DNA of 64,000 nucleotides from Lysobacter arvi. Its GTDB lineage: Bacteria > Pseudomonadota > Gammaproteobacteria > Xanthomonadales > Xanthomonadaceae. The stretch is taken from the NCBI GenBank assembly GCA_031216755.1, contig JARUHG010000002.1, positions 1 through 64,000 on the forward strand. Direction: 5' to 3'. The position numbers were made by a program, and so were the translations under genes. Position 1 is the stretch's first letter. The number at the start of each line of letters is the position of its first letter. Below the pieces are notes generated by a model. The model ran no database searches and was not told the origin of the DNA. It saw nothing but the letters and a program-made list of their open reading frames with translations. Shown here piece after piece: positions 58,085-64,000 of the stretch.

Positions 58085-59416
58085 ATGACGCCCGAACGCG
58101 ACCGCGACATCGACAAGCAGGGCACCGGCAAGCCGCGGATGCCGCTCCACTGGAAGATGGCCATCGGCTTCGTCACCGGCCTGGTGCTCGGGCTGATCGT
58201 GCACTCGACCGTGGGCGCGGACGCGCCATGGGTGCAGTGGATCACCAGTAACGTCACCACGCCGGCCGGCACGCTGTTCCTGCGCCTGATCTTCATGCTC
58301 GTCATCCCGCTGCTGTTCTCGGCGCTGGTGATGGGCGTGGCGGAAATGGGCGACGTGCGTTCGCTCGGGCGCATCGGTTGGCGCACGCTCGCGTACACGA
58401 TCGTCGTGTCGGGCATCGCGGTGATCCTCGGCCTGGTGCTGGTGAACTGGCTGCAGCCCGGCGCGGGGATCGATCCGGCGCGCGCGCAACAGTTGCTCAA
58501 CGAAGGGTCCGAACGCGCGAGCGCCATCGTCGGCAGCGCCAGCGGCCAGCCCAAGGGCCTGGACATGCTGGTGTCCATCGTGCCCGACAACGTGGTCAAG
58601 GCCGCGGCCGAAAACACCATCCTGGCGGTCATGTTCTTCGCGCTGATGCTCGGCATCGGACTGGTGCTCACGCGCACGAAAGCGACCGAAACCCTGCAGC
58701 GCGGCATCGAGGGCCTGTTCGAGGTGTCCATGACACTGATCGGCCTGGTGATCCGCCTGGCGCCCTACGCGGTCTTCTGCTTCATGTTCAACCTGGCCGC
58801 GCTGTTCGGCTGGGAACTGCTGCGCAGCCTGGGCGCCTATGTCGGCGTGGTCGTGCTCGCGCTCGCGCTGCATCAGTTCGTGGTCTATTCGCTGATGCTC
58901 AGGTTCGCCGCCGGCTATTCGCCCGCACGCTTCTTCAAGGGCGTGCAGGAGGCGATGGTGATGGCGTTCTCGACCGCGTCGTCGAATGCGACGCTGCCGA
59001 CCTCGTTGCGCGTGGCCGACGAAAAGCTCGGCCTGCCCAGCCGCGTGTCGCGTTTCGTGCTGACCGTCGGCGCCACCGCCAACCAGAACGGCACGGCGCT
59101 GTTCGAAGGCGTGACCGTGCTGTTCCTGGCGCAGTTCTTCGGCGTGGAACTCACGCTCGCGCAGCAGTTCACGGTGATGTTCGTGTGCATCCTCGGCGGC
59201 ATCGGCACCGCCGGCGTGCCCGCGGGTTCGCTGCCGGTGGTGGCGTTGATCTGCGGCATGGTCGGCGTGCCGCCGGAAGGCATCGGCCTCATCCTCGGCG
59301 TGGACCGCTTCCTCGACATGTGCCGCACGACGCTCAACGTCACCGGCGACCTCATGCTGGCGACGGTGGTGTCGAAGGGCGAGCCGGACGGGCCCGGGTC
59401 GCTGGAGGAGGCGTGA
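58085..59416 (+). CDS. Dicarboxylate/amino acid:cation symporter (DAACS), copy 2
   Basis: A 443-residue paralogue of the preceding gene. HP1 carries the more canonical SSNATLP; the TM7 motif is NQNGT (Asn335 at the Asp312 position), again lacking the acidic residue. TM8 (GVDRFLDMCRTTLNVTGD) keeps the Asp/Arg/Thr/Asn/Asp substrate set. The two copies share long identical stretches in TM7-TM8 but differ strongly elsewhere, so the duplication is old. The second copy uses a separate ATG after a 163-base gap and probably has its own promoter. Confidence 0.92.
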   Translation: MTPERDRDIDKQGTGKPRMPLHWKMAIGFVTGLVLGLIVHSTVGADAPWVQWITSNVTTPAGTLFLRLIFMLVIPLLFSALVMGVAEMGDVRSLGRIGWRTLAYTIVVSGIAVILGLVLVNWLQPGAGIDPARAQQLLNEGSERASAIVGSASGQPKGLDMLVSIVPDNVVKAAAENTILAVMFFALMLGIGLVLTRTKATETLQRGIEGLFEVSMTLIGLVIRLAPYAVFCFMFNLAALFGWELLRSLGAYVGVVVLALALHQFVVYSLMLRFAAGYSPARFFKGVQEAMVMAFSTASSNATLPTSLRVADEKLGLPSRVSRFVLTVGATANQNGTALFEGVTVLFLAQFFGVELTLAQQFTVMFVCILGGIGTAGVPAGSLPVVALICGMVGVPPEGIGLILGVDRFLDMCRTTLNVTGDLMLATVVSKGEPDGPGSLEEA

Positions 59417-59534
59417 TGGGCCCAAGTCGGGGCGACATCCCCGGCCGGGGGTGTGACAATGGGCGCCCGCCGGCCGGGCAGCGCGCCCGGAACCCCGCGC
59501 GGCCTCCTCCCGCAGCCGAAGACCGCCCGACGCC

Positions 59535-61520
59535 ATGACGACGCCCAGCCGCCGCGACCTCGCCAACGCCATCCGATTCCTCGCCATCGACGCGGTGCAG
59601 GCCGCCAATTCCGGCCATCCGGGCATGCCGATGGGCATGGCGGACATCGCCGAGGTGCTGTGGAACGACTACCTGCGCCACAACCCGGCCAACCCGGACT
59701 GGTTCAACCGCGACCACTTCGTGCTCTCCAACGGCCACGGTTCGATGCTGCAGTACGCGCTGCTGCACCTGTCCGGCTACGACCTGCCGATCGAGGAGCT
59801 GAAGAACTTCCGCCAGCTCCACTCGAAGACGCCGGGCCATCCGGAAAACTTCATGACGCCCGGCATCGAGACCACCACCGGTCCGCTCGGCCAGGGCTTC
59901 GCCAACTCGGTCGGCATGGCGCTCGCCGAGAAGCTGCTCTCGCAGCGCTTCAACAAGCCGGGCCACACCATCGTCGACAGCCGCACCTGGGTGTTCATGG
60001 GCGACGGCTGCCTGATGGAGGGCATCTCGCACGAAGCCGCCTCGCTCGCCGGCACCTGGGGCCTGCACAAGCTGGTCGCCTTCTGGGACGACAACAAGAT
60101 TTCCATCGACGGCAACACCGACGGCTGGTTCACCGACGACACGCCGAAGCGTTTCGAAGCCTACGGCTGGAACGTGATCCGCGGCGTCGACGGGCACGAT
60201 GCGGAGAAGATCAAGGCCGCCATCGAGCAGGCGCTCCAGTCCACCGACAAGCCCACGCTGATCTGCTGCCGCACCACCATCGGCTTCGGCTCGCCGAACA
60301 AGGCCGGCAAGGAGTCCTCGCACGGCGCCGCGCTGGGCAAGGACGAAGTGGCCGCCACGCGCGCCGCGCTGAACTGGAACCATGGCGAGTTCGAGATCCC
60401 GCAGGACATCTACGACGGCTGGCGCAAGCGCGACCACGCCGCTGAAGAGAAGGCCTGGAACAAGCAGTTCGACGAATACGCCAGGCAGTTCCCGGAACTC
60501 GCCGCCGAACTGACGCGCCGCTCGCGCGGCCAGTTGCCGGACGGCTTCGTGAAGGCCGCCGACGAGTACATCGCCAAGCTGCAGGCCGACGGCCCGACCA
60601 TCGCCTCGCGCAAGGCATCGCAGATGGCGATCGAAACCTTCGCGCCGCTGCTGCCGGAGCTGATCGGCGGCTCGGCCGACCTTGCGCATTCCAACCTCAC
60701 GCTGTGGAAGGGCAGCAAGTCCGTCGCCACGGACGATCCGAACGCGAACTACGTCTACTACGGCGTGCGCGAGTTCGGCATGACCGCGATCAGCAACGGC
60801 CTGGGCCTGCACGAGTGCTTCATCCCGTTCGACGCGACGTTCCTGGTGTTCAGCGATTACGCGCGCAACGCCGTGCGCATGAGCGCGCTGATGGGCTCGC
60901 ACGCGATCCACGTCTACACGCACGATTCCATCGGCCTGGGCGAGGACGGCCCGACGCACCAGCCGATCGAACATCTGGCCTCGCTGCGCTACATCCCGCA
61001 CAACGACGTGTGGCGTCCGTGCGATGCCGTGGAATCGGCGGCCTGCTGGAAGGCCGCGATCCTGCGCAACGACGGCCCGAGCTGCCTGGTGTTCTCGCGC
61101 CAGAACCTCCCGCACCAGCAGCGCACCGCGCAGCAGGTGGCCGACATCGAACGCGGCGGCTACGTGCTGAAGGATTCGGTCGGCGCGCCGGAGCTGATCC
61201 TCATCGCGACGGGTTCGGAAGTCGGCCTGGCGATGGACGCGGCCAAGCAGCTGGGCGACCAGGTCCGCGTGGTGTCGATGCCGTCGACGACGGTGTTCGA
61301 TCGCCAGGATCCGGCCTACCGCGAGTGGGTGCTGCCCAAGGCCTGCCGCAAGCGCGTGGCGATCGAAGCTGGCGTCACCGATTTCTGGCGCAAGTACGTG
61401 GGCCTGGATGGCGCGGTGATCGGCATCGACGAGTTCGGTGCTTCCGCGCCGGCCGAGCAGCTGTTCCCGTACTTCGGCTTCACGGTCGAGAAGGTCGTCG
61501 AGGCCGCGCGTTCGCTGTAA
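59535..61520 (+). CDS. tkt: Transketolase
   Basis: Transfers two-carbon units in the pentose phosphate pathway and Calvin-type reactions; thiamine diphosphate enzyme. The 661 residues contain the N-terminal [19 protein letters not shown], the TPP motif [36 protein letters not shown] (GDG...N), the central pyrimidine-binding [17 protein letters not shown] with the catalytic Glu, and the C-terminal domain. Length and motifs are normal. A strong terminator follows, so it is probably expressed alone. The rpiA gene near the left end feeds the same pathway. Confidence 0.97.
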   Translation: MTTPSRRDLANAIRFLAIDAVQAANSGHPGMPMGMADIAEVLWNDYLRHNPANPDWFNRDHFVLSNGHGSMLQYALLHLSGYDLPIEELKNFRQLHSKTPGHPENFMTPGIETTTGPLGQGFANSVGMALAEKLLSQRFNKPGHTIVDSRTWVFMGDGCLMEGISHEAASLAGTWGLHKLVAFWDDNKISIDGNTDGWFTDDTPKRFEAYGWNVIRGVDGHDAEKIKAAIEQALQSTDKPTLICCRTTIGFGSPNKAGKESSHGAALGKDEVAATRAALNWNHGEFEIPQDIYDGWRKRDHAAEEKAWNKQFDEYARQFPELAAELTRRSRGQLPDGFVKAADEYIAKLQADGPTIASRKASQMAIETFAPLLPELIGGSADLAHSNLTLWKGSKSVATDDPNANYVYYGVREFGMTAISNGLGLHECFIPFDATFLVFSDYARNAVRMSALMGSHAIHVYTHDSIGLGEDGPTHQPIEHLASLRYIPHNDVWRPCDAVESAACWKAAILRNDGPSCLVFSRQNLPHQQRTAQQVADIERGGYVLKDSVGAPELILIATGSEVGLAMDAAKQLGDQVRVVSMPSTTVFDRQDPAYREWVLPKACRKRVAIEAGVTDFWRKYVGLDGAVIGIDEFGASAPAEQLFPYFGFTVEKVVEAARSL

Positions 61521-61547
61521 TCGATCCCGCCTCATCGACGGCGAAAG

Positions 61548-61570
61548 AAGCGGCTTCGGCCGCTTTTTTC
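61548..61570 (+). terminator. Terminator of tkt
   Basis: The stem AAGCGGC-TTCG-GCCGCTT followed by TTTTC lies 28 bases after the stop. A typical intrinsic terminator. Confidence 0.85.
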
Positions 61571-61620
61571 GTTTGAGGGCAGGAGCAGGGGCGTAGTGGT
61601 GCCTGGTGGCGAACCACTCC

Positions 61621-61775
61621 GCCGTCATTCCAGCGAACGCTGGAACCCATTTTGGTCGTGCTGTTGCGGTTGCCCGTCGTCCCGGCGAATGCCGGGATCC
61701 AGGCCGTTACGTTCGGGCACGTCGACACCGGCCAACAACTCCACCGTCATTTCCGCCTTCGCGGGACTGAGGGTG
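61621..61775. repeat. Second dRS3-like repeat cluster
   Basis: Three palindromic units occur: TTCCAGC-GAAC-GCTGGAA at 61627-61644, TCCCGGC-GAAT-GCCGGGA at 61680-61697, and a degraded copy with ATTTCCGCC-TTC-GCGGGA near 61749. The intervening CCAGGCCGTTACGTTCGGGCAC closely matches the spacer in the cluster near 11.5 kb, so the two loci share a composite unit, not only the palindrome. Confidence 0.8.
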
Positions 61776-61831
61776 CGCAGCGCAATGAAGCGCCACGACC
61801 CGGTGTAGTCACGACGCGCCACAACGCGCGA

Positions 61832-63772
61832 CTAACCCCGGCTACTCTCGACCAGCGCCAACGACACCAGCTTCGCCTCCAGCCGTTCGCCGAATCCGCG
61901 CGGCGACGCAAGGTCCATGCGCTCCATCGCCTCGCGATCGAGCGCCGTCGCACCCAACGCGCGCCACAGCGTCCGCAGCTTCGCCCCACGCGTCGCAGTG
62001 TTGGATTTCAGCCACGACAGCGCTTTCACCAGGCGCTGCTCGACCGGCGTGAAGTCGCTGCCCAACGGATAGTCCGGCAATGCGCCGCTGCGCCGGAACG
62101 GGCGCAGCGATGCGGCCAGCCGCTCGGGCGTGTTGCGCGCGGCCGACGCCGGCAGCACGAAATCGGTGCGCAGTTTGCCTTCGCGCTTGGCGTGCTCGAG
62201 CAGCCCCGGCTGGAAGCGCGCGTCGGCGATGGCGGCCATCGCCATCACGCAGTCCTCGTCGCAACGGCCGCGGATGTCGGCGATGCCGTACTCGCTGACG
62301 TACACGTCGCGCAGATGTCGCGGAATGGTCGTATGCCCGTAGTTCCACACGATGTTCGACGTCACGCGTCCGCCGGCTTCCCGCGCCGAACGCAGCATCA
62401 GCACCGAGCGCGCATCCGGCAGCGCATGGCCCATCGCCACGAAGTTGTATTGACCGCCCACGCCCGACACCACGCGCCCGTCTTCCAGCGCGTCGGAGGT
62501 CGCGGCGCCGAGCACCGTCGCCATCATGCAGGTGTTGAAGAAGCGCGCGTCGCGGCGTTGCAGGCGCTCCAGTTCGAGATCGCCCACCAGATCGTTCACC
62601 TCGCCGACGCGGCGCATGCCGATCGCGCGCCGCGTGTCGGGCGGCAGGTCGCGAAGCCACTCGTAGAACTCCGGCGAGCCGAGGTAGAACGCGCCGTGCA
62701 GGAACTCGCCCTGCTGTTCGAGCAGCGCGAGATCGTGCGCGCTCGGGCCGCCCCGTTCGATGCGCTGCATCGCCGCCAGGTCGTCCACCACGCGGCGCCG
62801 GATCACGCCGACCTCCACCAGCCGGCGGAACCCTTCGTTGATCATTTCGCTGCAGCCGTACAGGCCGCGTTCGAAGCGCGCGAGCGCCTCGTCGGCCGCA
62901 TGCGGCGAGCCGAGCGCGCGCAGTACGTCGCGATAGGCCTCGTTATCGACATGACGCAGGACGAGCGCGTGACACAGCGCATCGGCGAGCGCGCCGATGC
63001 CGATCTGCAACGTGCCGCCGTCGCGCACGAACGTGCTCGCGTGGAAGCCGATCGCGTAATCGGCATCGCTCACCGGCTGGCGCGGCAGTCCGAAGAGTTT
63101 CGGGAACGGCCCCGGCGGCGTCACGACCGCATCGAAGAACTCCGGTGCGACCGTCGCGCTGCCGCCGAGCCATGGCAGGCGCGGGTCGACTTCGGCGATC
63201 AGCAGCGGGCGCGGAAGCCCGCGCGCGACCACGGCGTCGATCGCGTCGAAGGTCAGGTCGGTGTTGCACGACAGGGACAGGCGCGTGCCGTCCGGCGAGC
63301 GCGCGACCTTCTGCACGATCGCGTTGAGGCCGCGATCGGCGAGCGCGCGCGCGACGTGCGTGTAGTTGAGGCTCGCGTAACGGCGCTGCATCGGGACGGA
63401 GTTGAGCATCGCGCCCGATTGCAGGTAGAACTCCTCGATCTCGATGTGCGGGGGAAGCGCGTTGCGCTTGAGCGCCTGCACGTACGCCAGGCGCGGGAAG
63501 TCCGCGCCGAAGTGCCGCTCGACGAAGGGGCCCACGAAGCGTCCCTCAAGCCCTTTTGCGCCTGCGGGCGGATCGAGCGAGAGCGCGGTGTACAGGTGGA
63601 ACGGGCGCGACGTGTCGTTTTCGATGCGCGCGTACAGGGCATTGAGCAGCCGATGAGGCTTGCCCAGGCCGAGCGGCGCACCGACGTGCAAGGCGCCGCG
63701 GATGCGGGTGAGCAGGAAATCGACGGCGGCGTCGACGGAATCGAAGGCGAGGGGAGCGGGGCGGGGTTCCAT
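61832..63772 (-). CDS. Acetyl-CoA hydrolase/transferase family protein
   Basis: A 646-residue protein whose C-terminal half carries the acetyl-CoA hydrolase/transferase domain. The GLYGCSEMINEGF block (near residue 308) holds the conserved Glu that forms the CoA-thioester intermediate; GGQYNFVAMGHALPDARSVLMLRSAR (about 445-470) resembles the family's glycine-rich CoA-binding segment. The N-terminal 150 residues and an insert around 320-420 make it longer than the typical ~430-500 residue enzyme. Direction of reaction (CoA transfer versus hydrolysis) is not decidable. It starts ten bases downstream of the YeeE/YedE stop and is probably cotranscribed with it. Confidence 0.88.
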   Translation of the reverse strand: MEPRPAPLAFDSVDAAVDFLLTRIRGALHVGAPLGLGKPHRLLNALYARIENDTSRPFHLYTALSLDPPAGAKGLEGRFVGPFVERHFGADFPRLAYVQALKRNALPPHIEIEEFYLQSGAMLNSVPMQRRYASLNYTHVARALADRGLNAIVQKVARSPDGTRLSLSCNTDLTFDAIDAVVARGLPRPLLIAEVDPRLPWLGGSATVAPEFFDAVVTPPGPFPKLFGLPRQPVSDADYAIGFHASTFVRDGGTLQIGIGALADALCHALVLRHVDNEAYRDVLRALGSPHAADEALARFERGLYGCSEMINEGFRRLVEVGVIRRRVVDDLAAMQRIERGGPSAHDLALLEQQGEFLHGAFYLGSPEFYEWLRDLPPDTRRAIGMRRVGEVNDLVGDLELERLQRRDARFFNTCMMATVLGAATSDALEDGRVVSGVGGQYNFVAMGHALPDARSVLMLRSAREAGGRVTSNIVWNYGHTTIPRHLRDVYVSEYGIADIRGRCDEDCVMAMAAIADARFQPGLLEHAKREGKLRTDFVLPASAARNTPERLAASLRPFRRSGALPDYPLGSDFTPVEQRLVKALSWLKSNTATRGAKLRTLWRALGATALDREAMERMDLASPRGFGERLEAKLVSLALVESSRG

Positions 63773-63781
63773 GCGGAAAGC

Positions 63782-64000
63782 CTACCGGCTGGAAGGCGCG
63801 TTGCGGCGCGCGTCGCGGGCCTCCCGTTTTCCGGCGTCGAAAAATCTCGCCACCTGCGAGCCGGCCAGCATCGCCACGACGAACACCCCCGCGTCCGCGC
63901 CGCCGTGCGCGAGGCTGGCGAGCGCGGGGCCGGGGCAATAGCCGGCGATTCCCCAACCGATGCCGAACAGCGCGCTCCCGAGCAGCAGGCGGGCGTCGAT
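63782..64000 (-). CDS. YeeE/YedE family transporter, C-terminal fragment
   Basis: Partial gene running off the right edge; 72 codons plus stop are visible. The segment LLLGSALFGIGWGIAGYCPGP is the family signature, including the conserved Cys of the sulfur-compound transport channel, followed by a final helix (GVFVVAMLAGSQVARFF). The N-terminal half is outside the window. Members import thiosulfate or related sulfur compounds. Stop codon lies nine bases from the acetyl-CoA hydrolase-like start, so the two likely share a transcript. Confidence 0.85.
   Translation of the reverse strand: MDARLLLGSALFGIGWGIAGYCPGPALASLAHGGADAGVFVVAMLAGSQVARFFDAGKREARDARRNAPSSR

Overview
This looks like a chromosomal segment from a GC-rich gammaproteobacterium of the Xanthomonadaceae/Lysobacteraceae, most likely Lysobacter or a close relative. 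The evidence is gene content and order: zapA-6S RNA-ygfA, ygfB-pepP, gmk-rpoZ-spoT-ridA, mrcA divergent from pilMNOPQ, a MoxR-Bat operon, strong C/G third-position bias, and intergenic palindromes of a kind common in this family. The genus is an inference. I see no phage, IS element, plasmid gene, CRISPR array or tRNA. Most of the window is core chromosome.

Layout. Bases 1-70 hold the 3' end of a 5S rRNA and the rrn terminator. From about 0.4 to 9.4 kb, minus-strand genes follow: a Y-family DNA polymerase, rpiA, an EVE-domain protein, 5-formyl-THF cyclo-ligase, a 6S RNA gene, zapA, a ZapB-like coiled coil, and a 1526-residue periplasmic-sensor diguanylate cyclase/phosphodiesterase. Then ygfB-pepP (+), about 800 bases of repeats, pepQ, a PilZ/DUF1631 pair, hemW, rdgB, a VOC protein and rph (-). 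The yicC, gmk, rpoZ, spoT, ridA series (+) follows.

Between ridA and recG, which are close together in many relatives, sits an accessory block of about 6.6 kb: a DUF1232 protein, an AraC-type regulator, a beta-helix lipoprotein, a diheme cytochrome c lipoprotein and a TonB-dependent receptor. This is the best candidate in the window for a poorly described system. I read it as an envelope uptake/oxidation module with unknown substrate.

After recG come glk, an asparaginase-like Ntn hydrolase, cutC, a nucleoside hydrolase, rpmE2, gltA, two proteins of unknown function, and mrcA. The type IV pilus assembly operon pilMNOPQ is followed by moxR-DUF58-DUF4381-batA-batBC-batD. Two tandem DAACS symporters, a transketolase gene, a second repeat cluster, an acetyl-CoA hydrolase-family protein and a truncated YeeE/YedE gene end the window.

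Functional threads: c-di-GMP signalling (GGDEF-EAL sensor, PilZ/DUF1631) alongside type IV pili; stringent response and transcription (rpoZ, spoT, 6S RNA); central carbon (rpiA, tkt, glk, gltA); nucleotide housekeeping (rdgB, gmk, nucleoside hydrolase); envelope growth and division (mrcA, zapA, ZapB-like).
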